From: Comamonadaceae bacterium
Lineage (GTDB): Bacteria > Pseudomonadota > Gammaproteobacteria > Burkholderiales > Burkholderiaceae_C
Direction: 5' to 3'
Length of the DNA stretch: 64,000 nt
Assembly: GCA_027488985.1 (NCBI GenBank)
Contig: JAIYAR010000014.1
Location: 186,001-250,000 of the forward strand
Every line of letters starts with the position of its first letter. The first letter of the stretch is position 1. The notes under the pieces are model-generated. The model was not told the origin of the DNA and ran no database searches. It was given only the letters and a program-made list of their open reading frames with translations. The position numbers and the translations under genes were made by a program. Shown here one piece after another: positions 1 through 9,203 of the stretch.

Positions 1-751
1 AATCGGACTTGGTGACACCGGTGTCCGCACCCAGCATGAACACCACTGCGTGGGCCTGCGGAATCAGGCTGACGGTCAGCTCGGGCTCGGCGCCGATGGC
101 GTTCAGCCCCGGCGTGTCCAAAATCACCAGCCCCTGCTTGAGCAACGGATGGGCGATGTTGATAAGCGCGTGGCGCCAGCGCGGCACCTCCACCATGCCC
201 TGCGCATCCACCATGGGGTTGTCTTCGGGGGCTTGGGCATGCCAGAAGCCCAGGGCACGGGCTTCGTCTTGTGTGACCTTGCGGGTTTCCGCCACTTTTT
301 CCAGAGCCTTGGCCAGCTGCATGGGGTTGTTCACATCGAGGTCGATGCGCGCCCACTTTTCGGGGGCCATGCGCCACTCCATCAGAGCCTGGGGTTGCAG
401 GCGGGTCTCTATGGGAAGCAGGCGCAGACAGGGGGGGACATCGGCGTCGTAGCCCATCTCGGTGGGGCACATGGTGGTGCGGCCTGCGCTGGCGGGCATG
501 ATGCGCCGGCCGTACCCTGCGAAGAACAGGGCGTTGATCATCTCGGACTTGCCGCGCGAGAACTCGGCCACAAAAGCCACCATCACCTTGTCAGAGCGCA
601 ACTGGTTTTCAAGGCGCAGCAGGCGCTCTTCGACTCCAGCGTCCAGCAACTCGTGGTCTTTGAGCCATTCCGCCAGTAACTTCAGGCGCAGGGCGAATTC
701 GCGCCGCCATGTACCGTGTTGGTCAAACTGATCGTTGAATGAAGTAGCCAC
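1..751 (-). CDS. Dynamin-like GTPase, C-terminal part outside the window
   Basis: About 250 codons are visible, reading from a GTG at 751 off the left edge; a GGGGG ribosome site sits just upstream of the GTG. The P-loop region reads AEFSRGKSEMINAL near residue 50, followed by a G2-like threonine region (SAGRTTMCPTE) and a G3 motif LDTPGLNAIG. This is the layout of bacterial dynamin-family GTPases, which bind GTP and remodel membranes. The first P-loop glycine is replaced by alanine and the residue after GKS is glutamate, so nucleotide handling may differ from classical members. The C-terminal stalk cannot be seen. mutM follows on the same strand about 45 bases away from its start side. Confidence 0.8.
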   Translation of the reverse strand, partial: MATSFNDQFDQHGTWRREFALRLKLLAEWLKDHELLDAGVEERLLRLENQLRSDKVMVAFVAEFSRGKSEMINALFFAGYGRRIMPASAGRTTMCPTEMGYDADVPPCLRLLPIETRLQPQALMEWRMAPEKWARIDLDVNNPMQLAKALEKVAETRKVTQDEARALGFWHAQAPEDNPMVDAQGMVEVPRWRHALINIAHPLLKQGLVILDTPGLNAIGAEPELTVSLIPQAHAVVFMLGADTGVTKSD

Positions 752-795
752 GTAGTCCCCCGAGGAATCGGCCAATATAGCACCGCGCCCCTCTG

Positions 796-1611
796 TTAGC
801 GCTTCTGGCAAACTATGCAGTAGTACGTAGAGCGCTGACCCTGCCGGATGGCACGTACCGGTGTGGCGCACACACGACAAGGCGCGCCTTCGCGGCCGTA
901 GACATTGGCCTCCAGCTGGAAGTACCCGCTCTCGCCGTTGGCATTGGAAAAATCCCGCAGGGTGCTGCCGCCCTTCTCTACCGCACGGCTGAGCACGTCT
1001 TTGACCGCCGCATGGAGCTTGCCCACCCTTGGTTTGCTGATGCTGTTGGCCGGGCTGGTGGGTCGTATGCCGGCCAGAAACAAGGCTTCGGAAGCATAGA
1101 TATTGCCCACGCCGACCACCACCTCGCCTGCCAGCAACACTTGCTTGATAGGAGCTTTGCGCTGACGCAGGCCGGCCAGAAAGGCGGCGGGGTCAAAACC
1201 ATCGCCCAGAGGCTCCACACCCAGATGGCCCAGCAGCTTTTGCGCGACAGGATCGGACTCGCCTGCCGCAAACACCACCGCTCCGAAGCGGCGGGGGTCG
1301 TGCAGGCGCAGGGTGCCCAGGTCCGTCACCATGTCAAAGTGGTCATGCACGCCGGCGGGCGGCAAGTGGCGGTCGAAGATGACCGAGCCCGACATGCCCA
1401 GGTGCACCAGCAGCAAACCGTCGCTCAGGTCGATCAGCAAATACTTTCCCCGGCGTCGCACGCCGCGCACCCGCATGCCGGCCAGCTGGGCAGGCTCACA
1501 TTGCAGGGGCCAGCGCAGGGGTTTGCCCATGCGCACGCCCTGAATGGTGGCGCCGGTGATGCGGTCGGCAAAACTCCGGCGGGTCACTTCGACTTCGGGC
1601 AATTCAGGCAT
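796..1611 (-). CDS. mutM: Formamidopyrimidine-DNA glycosylase MutM (Fpg)
   Basis: The 271-residue protein removes 8-oxoguanine and formamidopyrimidines from DNA and nicks the abasic site. It begins MPELPEVEV, so the catalytic proline (residue 2 before Met removal) and Glu3 are present. The H2TH part carries the expected [11 protein letters not shown] signature. The C-terminus ends in a zinc finger with the spacing C-x2-C-x16-C-x2-C. The open frame runs much further upstream, but the start is fixed at 1611 because the Fpg N-terminus must be free. It is transcribed divergently from the TPR gene, with 39 bases between the two starts. Confidence 0.98.
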   Translation of the reverse strand: MPELPEVEVTRRSFADRITGATIQGVRMGKPLRWPLQCEPAQLAGMRVRGVRRRGKYLLIDLSDGLLLVHLGMSGSVIFDRHLPPAGVHDHFDMVTDLGTLRLHDPRRFGAVVFAAGESDPVAQKLLGHLGVEPLGDGFDPAAFLAGLRQRKAPIKQVLLAGEVVVGVGNIYASEALFLAGIRPTSPANSISKPRVGKLHAAVKDVLSRAVEKGGSTLRDFSNANGESGYFQLEANVYGREGAPCRVCATPVRAIRQGQRSTYYCIVCQKR

Positions 1612-1650
1612 GTGCGCTCTCGGTATTGGGGGTTGGATTATTATGGTCCG

Positions 1651-3393
1651 ATGCACCGTACTCCACGCCTCATTGCCCTGGCCGCCCTGCTCGCCGGACT
1701 CGCCCCATTCGCCCCTGCCATGGCCGCGAAACCGGCGCCGGTCGTTGTCAACTCGGACTTGGACGCACGGCTGATGTACCAGATCCTGCAAGCGGAGATG
1801 AGCGCACTGGATGGTGACGAGGCCAACGCGTTTTCCCTCACGATCGATGCTGCCCGACGCTCGGGCTCGGCAAAACTCTACGAGCGTGCCGTCGAACTCG
1901 GTTTGCGGGCGCGGAGTGCGGAGTTCGCCATCGAAGCAGCACGTGCCTGGCAGCGCGCCCACCCGACATCCCGAGAGCCCAATCGCTATGTGGTGCTGAT
2001 ATTGATAGGCACCAACCGTCTGGCGGACGTTCCGGAGCCGCTCAAACGTGAACTTCAGGGCTTGACGGGCAAGGAGCGGGTAGCCGCCATCAACCAGATT
2101 CCACGCTACTTCCCGCGGGTCAATGACAAAGCACTCGCGGCGGCTGTAGTCGAGCAAGCACTGGCGGCCGAGTTGCCCACCACCGCCTATGGCCCGGCGG
2201 CTTGGGCTGCGGTGGGCGTGATGCGCTACGGGGCAGGCAATAGGGCGGGCGCCTTGGATGCGGCCCAACGCGGCTCAGCCTTGGACAGCAGTGCCGAAGA
2301 GCCCGCTGTACTGGCACTGAGTTTGATGGATGCCAAGTTGCCAGAGGCCGAAGCCGTAGTGCGCAAGTACCTCAGCGGCGCTGCAGTGGTACCTGAGTTG
2401 CGCATGGCCTACGGGCGCGCGCTCATCGGCGCTCAAAGGCTGCCTGAAGCGCTGACGCAAATGAAATTGCTCAACACCCAGAAGCCGGATTTTGCGGAGG
2501 CATGGCTGCTTCGGGGTAACCTGGAACTGCAGGACCGTGGAAACACCCAGGCAGAGACCTCATTGAAGAAATACCTGAGCCTGCTACCCGGGGAGCAAGC
2601 CGGTAATGACGAGTCAGAAACCGGCCGCGGCGCGGTGCAGGCCTACTTGCTGCTGGCCCAAATTGCCGAGCAGAACGGCAAAGTCGACGAGGCCAATGCC
2701 TACCTGCAGCGCATCAAAAGTCCCCAAGACGTTTTGCGGGTGAACACCCGCCGGGCCATGTTGCTGGCCCGTCAAGGCCAGCTGCAAGAGGCGCTCACCG
2801 TGATCCGCACTTCGCCAGAGCTGCAGGCTGACGACGCCCGCACCAAACTGACCACAGAAGTCCAGCTGTTACGGGAGTACAAAAAGATGGACGAGGCCTA
2901 CGCCCTGCTGGGCAAGGCCGTAAAGATGTATCCGGACGACACCACCCTCGCCTATGAGCAAGCCATGGTCGCCGAAAAACTGGGCCGTATCGACGAAATG
3001 GAGCGTTTGCTGCGCCAGCTGATCAGCAAGGCGCCGGATTACCACCATGCCTACAACGCGCTGGGCTATTCGCTGGCAGATCGCAACATACGTTTGCCGG
3101 AAGCGCGCCAGCTGATCCAAAAGGCGCTGGAGTTTGCGCCCGGCGATCCCTTTATCGTGGACAGCCTTGCATGGGTGGAGTTCCGTAGCGGCAATCTGGC
3201 CGAAGCCAAACGCCTGTTGGAGCAAGCCTATGCGAGCCGGCAGGATGCTGAAATTGCTGCGCACCTGGGCGAGGTGTTGTGGGTTTTGGGGCAACGTGAG
3301 GCAGCTGCCAAGATTTGGAAAGAAGGACTTACGCAGCAGAAAGACAATGAGACACTGCTGGAGACCATCAAGCGCCTGAATCCTTCGCTATGA
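1651..3393 (+). CDS. Exported tetratricopeptide-repeat protein
   Basis: A 580-residue protein with an N-terminal signal peptide (hydrophobic residues about 7-20, likely cleavage after AMA). The rest is helical repeats of TPR type, most clearly in the last third ([17 protein letters not shown], then [12 protein letters not shown]). Such proteins act as periplasmic or outer-membrane scaffolds. It overlaps lolB by four bases (ATGA), and the order TPR-lolB-ispE suggests a link with lipoprotein or envelope assembly. No enzyme motif is seen. The start at 1651 was chosen because it gives the signal peptide and does not run into mutM. Confidence 0.85.
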   Translation: MHRTPRLIALAALLAGLAPFAPAMAAKPAPVVVNSDLDARLMYQILQAEMSALDGDEANAFSLTIDAARRSGSAKLYERAVELGLRARSAEFAIEAARAWQRAHPTSREPNRYVVLILIGTNRLADVPEPLKRELQGLTGKERVAAINQIPRYFPRVNDKALAAAVVEQALAAELPTTAYGPAAWAAVGVMRYGAGNRAGALDAAQRGSALDSSAEEPAVLALSLMDAKLPEAEAVVRKYLSGAAVVPELRMAYGRALIGAQRLPEALTQMKLLNTQKPDFAEAWLLRGNLELQDRGNTQAETSLKKYLSLLPGEQAGNDESETGRGAVQAYLLLAQIAEQNGKVDEANAYLQRIKSPQDVLRVNTRRAMLLARQGQLQEALTVIRTSPELQADDARTKLTTEVQLLREYKKMDEAYALLGKAVKMYPDDTTLAYEQAMVAEKLGRIDEMERLLRQLISKAPDYHHAYNALGYSLADRNIRLPEARQLIQKALEFAPGDPFIVDSLAWVEFRSGNLAEAKRLLEQAYASRQDAEIAAHLGEVLWVLGQREAAAKIWKEGLTQQKDNETLLETIKRLNPSL

Positions 3394-3896
3394 CGCGCAG
3401 GGGGTTCGTCAGAACAGGCAGCGCCCTGTTACTGGTTGCTACATTTTTGATAGCTGGTTGCGCACACAGGACGGGGGCTAATGTCGCTTTTCCTGCAGAA
3501 GCCCAGTGGAACGGTCGGCTGGCGCTCAAGGTCCAGAGCGATCCGATTCAGGCCTTCAGCGCCGACTTTGAACTGGGTGGTAGCCCGCAAAACGGACTTC
3601 TGGTGTTCTTCACCCCCTTGGGCACCACCGCCGCGCGCCTGCAATGGGCGCCGGGCGTTGCCACCTTGGTAGCGGATGGAGAAACCCGCCAATTCGACTC
3701 CTTGGCCGCCTTGGCGCAACAGGCCACCGGGGCTGAGCTGCCAGTGCGCGCCTTGTTTGACTGGTTGAATGGCCAAGCGACTGAGGTACCCGGCTGGACG
3801 GTGGACCTGAGCCGGCTGGACCAAGGTCGCCTGCAAGCGGCGCGTACCGCAGGTGACTTGCCCGCCGTGGAATTGCGCATCGTGCTGCAACGCTGA
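3390..3896 (+). CDS. lolB: Outer-membrane lipoprotein receptor LolB
   Basis: A 168-residue lipoprotein that accepts lipoproteins from LolA and inserts them in the inner leaflet of the outer membrane. The signal peptide ends in a lipobox LIAGC with the lipidated Cys at residue 24. The body has LolB-type features (WNGRLALKV near the start of the mature part, then alternating beta strands). It lies between the TPR gene (4-base overlap) and ispE (32-base gap), the usual betaproteobacterial position. The lipobox lies inside a degenerate copy of the interspersed repeat (see 3441-3490). Confidence 0.93.
   Translation: MTRRGFVRTGSALLLVATFLIAGCAHRTGANVAFPAEAQWNGRLALKVQSDPIQAFSADFELGGSPQNGLLVFFTPLGTTAARLQWAPGVATLVADGETRQFDSLAALAQQATGAELPVRALFDWLNGQATEVPGWTVDLSRLDQGRLQAARTAGDLPAVELRIVLQR
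3441..3490 (+). repeat. Degenerate copy of the interspersed element, inside lolB
   Basis: The stretch ttgctacatttttgatagct and what follows matches the element seen between genes elsewhere in the window; the ttgctacattttt part is shared with the copy in the DUF4124 gene. It is read in the frame ttg-ata-gct-ggt-tgc, which encodes the LolB lipobox. Similarity is partial in the second half, so a chance resemblance is not excluded. Confidence 0.5.
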
Positions 3897-3928
3897 CCCG
3901 GACCCGACGCAGCATTGATAATCGCGAC

Positions 3929-4804
3929 ATGCAGTCGCTCTACGACATTCCCGCCCCCGCCAAGCTCAACCTGTTTCTCCATATCGTGGGCCGTCGCGAC
4001 GATGGCTACCACTTGCTGCAATCGCCCTTCATGCTGATCGACTGGTGCGACACCCTGCATTTCAGCCAACGCAGCGATGGACGAATCAGCCGGGAAGACC
4101 TGACTTGGGCCCTGCCTCAAGATGACCTCGTGGTCCGTGCGGCGCGCGCACTACAGCATGCCACCGGGTGCACTTCCGGCGTACACATCGGCATTCACAA
4201 GTCCATCCCCGCTCAGGCAGGCATGGGAGGCGGCTCGTCAGACGCCGCCTCTACTCTGCTCGCACTCAATCGACTTTGGAACCTTAAGTTACCCTTGGAG
4301 GCCCTGTCCCGTATCGGCTTGGCACTAGGCGCCGACGTACCTTTCTTTTTGGGCGGACGCAATGCGTGGGTAGAAGGAATTGGCGAAAAGCTAACGCCTA
4401 TAGACATACCGGTTTCTCGATGGCTGGTCGTCAAACCAGACGCCGGATTGGAAACAAAACGAATTTTTTCTGATCCGAACTTGAAACGGGACTCGGAGTG
4501 CGCTACAATCTATGGCTTCGCTGCACACACTTTCGATAAGACTTTAAGTCAAACCCGGAACGACTTGCAGGCCATAGCCCAGACGCTATGCCCCGAGGTT
4601 AATCAAGCCCTTCAGTGGTTAGGTTCCAAAGGCTTAAGCGGCAGGATGACTGGTTCAGGAAGCGCAGTGTTTGCGCACCTCAACCAAGACGCCGATCTGG
4701 ATGATGTGCCTAGCAACTTTGAAGTCAAGGTATGCAGCAGTTTGGATGTTCACCCCCTTCAGGGATGGGCACCCAGCGACGGTTTATCGGTGGGTAGTGT
4801 TTAG
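3929..4804 (+). CDS. ispE: 4-diphosphocytidyl-2-C-methyl-D-erythritol kinase IspE
   Basis: A 291-residue GHMP-family kinase that phosphorylates CDP-methylerythritol in the MEP isoprenoid pathway. The N-terminus has the IspE signature PAPAKLNLFLHI (catalytic Lys near residue 12), and the ATP-binding glycine-rich loop PAQAGMGGGSSDAA is near residues 92-105. A C-terminal SGRMTGSGSAVF motif is present. The length fits the family. The 3' part is slightly more AT-rich than neighbouring genes. tRNA-Gln follows 14 bases after the stop and may be co-transcribed. Confidence 0.97.
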   Translation: MQSLYDIPAPAKLNLFLHIVGRRDDGYHLLQSPFMLIDWCDTLHFSQRSDGRISREDLTWALPQDDLVVRAARALQHATGCTSGVHIGIHKSIPAQAGMGGGSSDAASTLLALNRLWNLKLPLEALSRIGLALGADVPFFLGGRNAWVEGIGEKLTPIDIPVSRWLVVKPDAGLETKRIFSDPNLKRDSECATIYGFAAHTFDKTLSQTRNDLQAIAQTLCPEVNQALQWLGSKGLSGRMTGSGSAVFAHLNQDADLDDVPSNFEVKVCSSLDVHPLQGWAPSDGLSVGSV

Positions 4805-4818
4805 CTATCAACCCGTGT

Positions 4819-4895
4819 AGGGGAGTCGCCAAGTTGGTTAAGGCACTGGATTTTGATTCCAGCATGCGAAGGTTCGAATCCTTCTTCCCCTGCCA
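4819..4895 (+). tRNA. tRNA-Gln (anticodon TTG)
   Basis: The sequence folds as a full 77-base cloverleaf: a 7-bp acceptor stem (aggggag with ttcccct), a D-loop with ggttaag, an anticodon arm ctgga-ttttgat-tccag giving TTG, and a T-arm ggttcgaatcc. The CCA end is encoded. The ispE-tRNA-Gln-prs order supports the call. Confidence 0.96.
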
Positions 4896-4974
4896 AATTG
4901 CTGTTCGGGCCGGTCCCGATGCAGCATGCGATCTGTGACGACATAAACCCAATCTCTTCGCTGGACCACCCCAC

Positions 4975-5937
4975 ATGCAGGCATTTACCGCTCCTGACTT
5001 CATGGTTTTCACTGGCAATGCCAACCCCGGCATGGCTGAAGACATTGCGAAGCACCTCGGCATTTCTTTGGGCGCAGCCAGTGTCGGCCGCTTTTCTGAC
5101 GGTGAAGTCACTGTCGAAATCAACCAGAACGTGCGTGCCCGTGATGTGTTTGTGGTTCAAAGCACCTGCGCGCCCACCAACGAAAACCTGATGGAACTGC
5201 TGATCATGGTGGATGCGCTCAAGCGCGCCTCTGCAGAACGTATCAGCGCAGTGATTCCTTACTTTGGTTATGCCCGCCAGGACCGTCGCCCCCGCTCTGC
5301 CCGTGTGCCTATCACTGCCAAGGTGGTGGCCAACATGCTGCAAGCCGTGGGTGTAGACCGCGTGCTGACGATGGATTTGCACGCTGACCAGATCCAGGGC
5401 TTCTTTGATATTCCGGTGGACAACATTTATGCGTCCCCCGTGCTGCTGGGCGATTTGCGCCAGAAGAATTACAGCGATTTGATCGTGGTGTCGCCTGACG
5501 TGGGCGGCGTGGTGCGTGCCCGTGCGCTGGCCAAGCAGTTGAACTGCGACATGGCCATCATCGACAAGCGTCGCCCCAAGGCTAACGTGTCGGAAGTGAT
5601 GCACGTGATCGGTGAAATCGAAGGCCGCAATTGCGTGATCATGGACGACATGATCGACACAGCAGGCACCTTGGTGAAAGCTGCTGAAGTTTTGAAGGCC
5701 CGCGGCGCGAAGAAGGTGTATGCCTATTGCACACACCCCATCTTCTCCGGCCCGGCAATTGAGCGTATCGCTGGTGGCGATGCTCTCGACGAAGTCGTGG
5801 TGACCAACACCATTCCTTTGAGCGCTGCCGCCGCGCAGTGCAGCAAGATCCGCCAACTCTCCGTGGCCCCGCTGATCGCCGACACGATCCAGCGTATCGC
5901 CAAGGGAGATTCGGTCATGAGTTTGTTCACCGAGTAA
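4975..5937 (+). CDS. prs: Ribose-phosphate pyrophosphokinase (PRPP synthetase)
   Basis: A 320-residue enzyme that makes PRPP from ribose-5-phosphate and ATP for nucleotide, histidine, tryptophan and NAD synthesis. The family motifs are present: GRFSDGE near residue 38, the ATP-loop [11 protein letters not shown], the metal-binding [11 protein letters not shown], and the PRPP loop [12 protein letters not shown]. The start [17 protein letters not shown] gives the usual length. A hairpin terminator follows about 20 bases after the stop. Confidence 0.98.
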   Translation: MQAFTAPDFMVFTGNANPGMAEDIAKHLGISLGAASVGRFSDGEVTVEINQNVRARDVFVVQSTCAPTNENLMELLIMVDALKRASAERISAVIPYFGYARQDRRPRSARVPITAKVVANMLQAVGVDRVLTMDLHADQIQGFFDIPVDNIYASPVLLGDLRQKNYSDLIVVSPDVGGVVRARALAKQLNCDMAIIDKRRPKANVSEVMHVIGEIEGRNCVIMDDMIDTAGTLVKAAEVLKARGAKKVYAYCTHPIFSGPAIERIAGGDALDEVVVTNTIPLSAAAAQCSKIRQLSVAPLIADTIQRIAKGDSVMSLFTE

Positions 5938-5956
5938 TCACTCGGAACAAAAAGCA

Positions 5957-5989
5957 GACGCCGCCGGCAACGTGCCTGTGGCGTCTTTT
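5957..5989 (+). terminator. Rho-independent terminator after prs
   Basis: A 6-bp stem gacgcc / ggcgtc, with a GC-rich loop that can pair further, is followed by a run of T. It sits between prs and rplY. Confidence 0.75.
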
Positions 5990-6037
5990 ACTGTCGGAGT
6001 CACACTGGTCGCGGTGGACTCTTTTTTGGAGTTAGAT

Positions 6038-6661
6038 ATGAAATTTGTCGCTTTTGAGCGCGCTAAGCAGGGCACGGGTGCGAGCCGCCGTCTCCGCATC
6101 ACTGGTCGTACACCCGCTATCGTTTACGGCGGTACTGGCGAACCCCTCTTGATCGAGCTTGACCACAACGCTCTGTGGCATGCCCTCAAGAAAGAAGCCT
6201 TCCACTCCACCATCCTGGACATGGAATTCAACGGCGTGGAAAGCAAGGTCCTGTTGCGTGACGTGCAAATGCACCCCTTCAAGCAATTGGTTCTGCACAT
6301 CGACTTCCAACGCGTCGAAGCCAACACCAAGCTGAGCATGCGCGTGCCTTTGCACTTCAGCGGCCAGGAAAACTCTCCTGCCGTGAAGACAGACGCTTGC
6401 TTGATCAACCACGTCATCACTGAACTGGAAGTGGCTTGCTTGCCAGCCGACCTGCCCGAGTTCATCGCTGTGGACCTGAGCGGCCTGGAAAAGGGCAAGT
6501 CCCTGCACGTGAATGACCTGGTTCTGCCCAAGGGCACCGTTGCTGTGACCCATGGCAAGCCTAACCCCGTGGTTGTGTCCGTCGTGGCTCCAGTGGAAGA
6601 AGTGGCAGCTCCTGTTGCCGCTCCTGCTGCTGATGCCAAGGGCAAAAAAGGCAAGAAGTAA
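6038..6661 (+). CDS. rplY: 50S ribosomal protein L25/Ctc (long form)
   Basis: A 207-residue 5S rRNA-binding ribosomal protein. The N-terminal L25 domain ([20 protein letters not shown]) is followed by the CTC-type beta domain (about residues 95-180) and a low-complexity Ala/Pro/Lys tail ending KGKKGKK. The start at 6038 has a GGAG site nine bases upstream; the longer open frame upstream overlaps the prs terminator and is rejected. Placement between prs and pth is the usual order in this lineage. Confidence 0.97.
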   Translation: MKFVAFERAKQGTGASRRLRITGRTPAIVYGGTGEPLLIELDHNALWHALKKEAFHSTILDMEFNGVESKVLLRDVQMHPFKQLVLHIDFQRVEANTKLSMRVPLHFSGQENSPAVKTDACLINHVITELEVACLPADLPEFIAVDLSGLEKGKSLHVNDLVLPKGTVAVTHGKPNPVVVSVVAPVEEVAAPVAAPAADAKGKKGKK

Positions 6662-6688
6662 TTAGCGCACTGCGTTAATTGCCTCGAG

Positions 6689-6714
6689 ACGGCCCACTTC
6701 GGTGGGCCGTTTTG
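6689..6714 (+). terminator. Rho-independent terminator after rplY
   Basis: Perfect stem acggcccac / gtgggccgt with a ttcg tetraloop, then tttt. Confidence 0.88.
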
Positions 6715-6761
6715 CTTTTGGGGCTACAGCCCCAAGTAATTTGTAGGCCATAATTTTCCGC

Positions 6762-7442
6762 ATGATCAAACTGTTTGTCGGCCTGGGCAACCCCGGCCCC
6801 GAATACGACGGCACCCGCCACAACGCCGGCTTCTGGTGGGTGGACGCATTGGCGCGTGAACTCAAAGTCAACCTGGCGATGGACCGCGGTTACCACGGTC
6901 TGGTCGCCCGCACCAGCATCAAGGGTGAAACCGTCTGGCTGCTGGAGCCGCAAACTTTTATGAACCTGTCGGGCAAGTCCGTAGGTGCCTTGGCCCGCTT
7001 CTTCAAAATCAAGCCGCAAGAAATTTTGGTGGCGCATGACGAGTTGGATGTAGTGCCGGGTGAAGCCAAGCTCAAGTTCGGCGGCAGTCACGCCGGACAT
7101 AACGGATTGCGCGATATCCATGCCCAGCTCGGCACCGGCGACTACTGGCGACTGCGCCTTGGTGTAGGTCATCCAGGCGTGAAATCAGAAGTAGTGCACT
7201 GGGTGCTGAAAAAACCCTCGCTGGATCACCGCATTGCGATCGACCAAAGCATTGACCGCTCGCTCAAAGCTCTGCCTCATCTACTCGCCAGCGAGATGGA
7301 CAAAGCCACCATGCTGATCCATACCAGTAAGCCGCCCCGCCCCAAGCCGCCCCGAGCACCGGCACCTACCTCTGCGGGAATAAGCAATGCGCTGCCTGAT
7401 GAATCAGCCACTGTGGCCCCCACTGCACCGCCCGTAGCCTGA
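6762..7442 (+). CDS. pth: Peptidyl-tRNA hydrolase
   Basis: A 226-residue enzyme that recycles tRNA from prematurely released peptidyl-tRNA. It has the N-terminal [20 protein letters not shown] signature with catalytic His20, the [10 protein letters not shown] motif and the HDELD motif. The catalytic core ends near residue 190. The last 35 or so residues are Pro/Ala-rich ([13 protein letters not shown]) and are not part of the usual fold. It is 100 bases after rplY and behind its terminator, so it probably has its own promoter. Confidence 0.97.
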   Translation: MIKLFVGLGNPGPEYDGTRHNAGFWWVDALARELKVNLAMDRGYHGLVARTSIKGETVWLLEPQTFMNLSGKSVGALARFFKIKPQEILVAHDELDVVPGEAKLKFGGSHAGHNGLRDIHAQLGTGDYWRLRLGVGHPGVKSEVVHWVLKKPSLDHRIAIDQSIDRSLKALPHLLASEMDKATMLIHTSKPPRPKPPRAPAPTSAGISNALPDESATVAPTAPPVA

Positions 7443-7471
7443 ATCCCCTACCGTCACTTCGGAGATCTGCC

Positions 7472-7882
7472 ATGCGAAGCCCTGTACTGTTTGCTACATT
7501 TTTCGCAGCTGTTTTCGCAGTATCCACGGGCGCTAGCGCACAAAAAGTCTATCGATGCGGTAACACCTACAGCCAAACACCGTGTGGCGGCGGCAAGACG
7601 CTGGATACGAATTCCCCTAACGCTGCGAATGCTGCGGCACGCAAGCAAGCCATAGACAAAGAAAACCGGCGCCAGGTCGAAGCGGCCAAAGCGCTGGAAA
7701 AAGACCGGCTGGCCCAGGAAGCAGAAGCCCAAAAACGCCACCAGGCCGACCTGAAGGCCATGGAAGAGGAAAAGGCCCGTGCGGCCAAAGGCGCATCAGC
7801 CAACGCCACACCAGCCCCGCTGAAGAACAAAAAACCGCCTGAGTTTTTTACCGCCAAGCCTGCACCTGTCAGCAAACCTTGA
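7472..7882 (+). CDS. Small exported DUF4124-like protein with a coiled-coil tail
   Basis: A 136-residue protein with a signal peptide (likely cleavage after GASA, residue about 24). The short N-terminal module KVYRCGNTYSQTPCGGG matches the DUF4124 pattern, and its two Cys may form a disulfide. Residues 55-110 are charged and helical (Lys/Glu/Gln/Ala-rich), followed by a Pro/Lys-rich end. Its function is unknown. It lies 29 bases after pth and may be co-transcribed with it. The signal peptide is encoded by a copy of the interspersed repeat. Confidence 0.75.
   Translation: MRSPVLFATFFAAVFAVSTGASAQKVYRCGNTYSQTPCGGGKTLDTNSPNAANAAARKQAIDKENRRQVEAAKALEKDRLAQEAEAQKRHQADLKAMEEEKARAAKGASANATPAPLKNKKPPEFFTAKPAPVSKP
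7491..7542 (+). repeat. Copy of the interspersed element, encoding a signal peptide
   Basis: The stretch has ttgctacattttt, agctg, cgca, tatccacgggcgctag in the same order as the intergenic copies. It is read in the same frame as the other genic copies (gct-gtt-ttc-gca-gta-tcc-acg-ggc-gct) and forms the hydrophobic core and cleavage region of the DUF4124 protein signal peptide. Confidence 0.6.
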
Positions 7883-7906
7883 GCTGAGTTTGGCGGTTGA
7901 AAAGGG

Positions 7907-8170
7907 TTAGCCGGCTTTGCCCGCTGCAACCTGCAAACGCAGGTATTTCTGCATCAGCGTTTCCTTGCTTTCCACGAAGCCCGGATTCACAGGAATACAC
8001 GCTACCGGACACACCTGCACGCACTGCGGCTCATCGAAGTGGCCTACGCACTCCGTGCATTTGTGCGGGTCAATCTCATAGATCTGCTCGCCCAAGTAGA
8101 TGGCCTCATTCGGGCACTCGGGTTCACACACATCGCAATTGATGCATTCGTCGGTAATTAACAGTGCCAC
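7907..8170 (-). CDS. 2[4Fe-4S] ferredoxin, YfhL type
   Basis: An 87-residue ferredoxin that carries low-potential electrons in the cytoplasm. The first cluster motif is CINCDVCEPEC. The second is CTECVGHFDEPQCVQVC, with the insertion between Cys residues that is typical of the YfhL/Alvin type; a further PVACIP segment and a helical C-terminal tail follow. The gene is on the reverse strand, 44 bases beyond the universal stress protein, and may be the last gene of the M16-rsmD-coaD-usp run. No partner oxidoreductase is adjacent. Confidence 0.93.
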   Translation of the reverse strand: MALLITDECINCDVCEPECPNEAIYLGEQIYEIDPHKCTECVGHFDEPQCVQVCPVACIPVNPGFVESKETLMQKYLRLQVAAGKAG

Positions 8171-8214
8171 AGCAGTACACGCTCCATGGCCTGATTATCG
8201 CCTGCGGGTCGGAA

Positions 8215-8655
8215 TCACGCTTCCGATAGGTCGGGTTTCACAATCACCACCGGCACCCCACTGGCATGCAGCACTTCATTGGAAACAGAACCCAGCATGG
8301 CACTGCGCAAGCCACTCATGCCGCTCGCACCCATGATCACCATGTCGCAACCAAAGCGCTCTGAAATTTCAACCAAGGTGTGGGCCGGATCACCTTTGGC
8401 TACTTCGCACTCATACGGCAAACCTGCGGCATCAAGCAAAACACGGGCAGGCGCCAAGGCGTCCAACCCCGCTTGTGCACTCATGCGATCCACCGCCTCG
8501 GGGTCGTGCATCACCAACAGCTCGTAAAGCGTAGCCGGCTCTTGCACATTGGCCAGAACCACCTCCAAGCGCATGCCATCCCCGTGCATGCGCAGTGCAA
8601 GGTGCACAGCCCCCATCGACAACTCCGAACCATCTACCGGTAACAGAACTCGCAT
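8215..8655 (-). CDS. Universal stress protein, UspA family
   Basis: A 146-residue single-domain Usp. It begins MRVLLPVDGSE and ends with the ATP-binding pattern GASGMSGLRSAMLGSVSNEV (G-x2-G-x9-G-S), so it probably binds ATP like the UspFG class. The start at 8655 is chosen because an aggaggt site lies just ahead of it; an ATG six codons earlier has none. It follows coaD by 18 bases and is likely in the same transcript. Its role is stress adaptation, with no specific partner known here. Confidence 0.93.
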   Translation of the reverse strand: MRVLLPVDGSELSMGAVHLALRMHGDGMRLEVVLANVQEPATLYELLVMHDPEAVDRMSAQAGLDALAPARVLLDAAGLPYECEVAKGDPAHTLVEISERFGCDMVIMGASGMSGLRSAMLGSVSNEVLHASGVPVVIVKPDLSEA

Positions 8656-8673
8656 GGTGACCTCCTGAAGCAA

Positions 8674-9162
8674 TTAAGGATTGAGTTTCCCCATCAAACG
8701 GGCATGCACCACGGGCGCGACAAAGGCGTTGACGTCTCCCTTCAACGTGCCGATTTCCCGGACCAGCGTACTCGAAATGAATTGGAAACGCGAATCCGGC
8801 GTCATAAACACGGTTTCCACCTCCGGGGCCAGCGCTTTGTTCATGCCGGCCAGTTGGGCTTCGTAGTCAAAGTCAGTCACCGAGCGCACGCCGCGCACCA
8901 TCGCGCGGGCACCGTGAGCGACGGCAAAGTCGCGCACCAGGCCGGTAAAACTTTCCACCTGCACGTTATCGAGTGGCTGGAACACTTCGCGCACCATTTC
9001 CAACCGCTCTTCCAGGCTGAACATGGTTTTCTTGTGGTGGGCCACGGCCACGGCCACGATCACCGTACTGAACATGCGGGAAGAACGGCGGATCAGGTCC
9101 TGGTGCCCCAAGGTGATGGGGTCAAAGGTTCCCGGAAATACGGCAATGACGGGTTGGGGCAT
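8674..9162 (-). CDS. coaD: Pantetheine-phosphate adenylyltransferase
   Basis: A 162-residue enzyme that transfers AMP to 4'-phosphopantetheine, the fourth step of coenzyme A synthesis. The nucleotidyltransferase motif FPGTFDPITLGHQD is at residues 9-22, and the ISSTLVREI motif near residues 128-136 closes the active site. The length and motifs are standard. It follows rsmD by 41 bases, the common rsmD-coaD pairing. Confidence 0.97.
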   Translation of the reverse strand: MPQPVIAVFPGTFDPITLGHQDLIRRSSRMFSTVIVAVAVAHHKKTMFSLEERLEMVREVFQPLDNVQVESFTGLVRDFAVAHGARAMVRGVRSVTDFDYEAQLAGMNKALAPEVETVFMTPDSRFQFISSTLVREIGTLKGDVNAFVAPVVHARLMGKLNP

Positions 9163-9203
9163 GGCAGTTGCGTGTGAAATGGCCGGCTGGGCGTTAACAG
9201 AAA

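Noticed and set aside
1012..1650. N-terminal extension of the TPR protein across mutM
   Set aside because: It overlaps mutM antisense and lacks any domain; the signal peptide begins at 1651.
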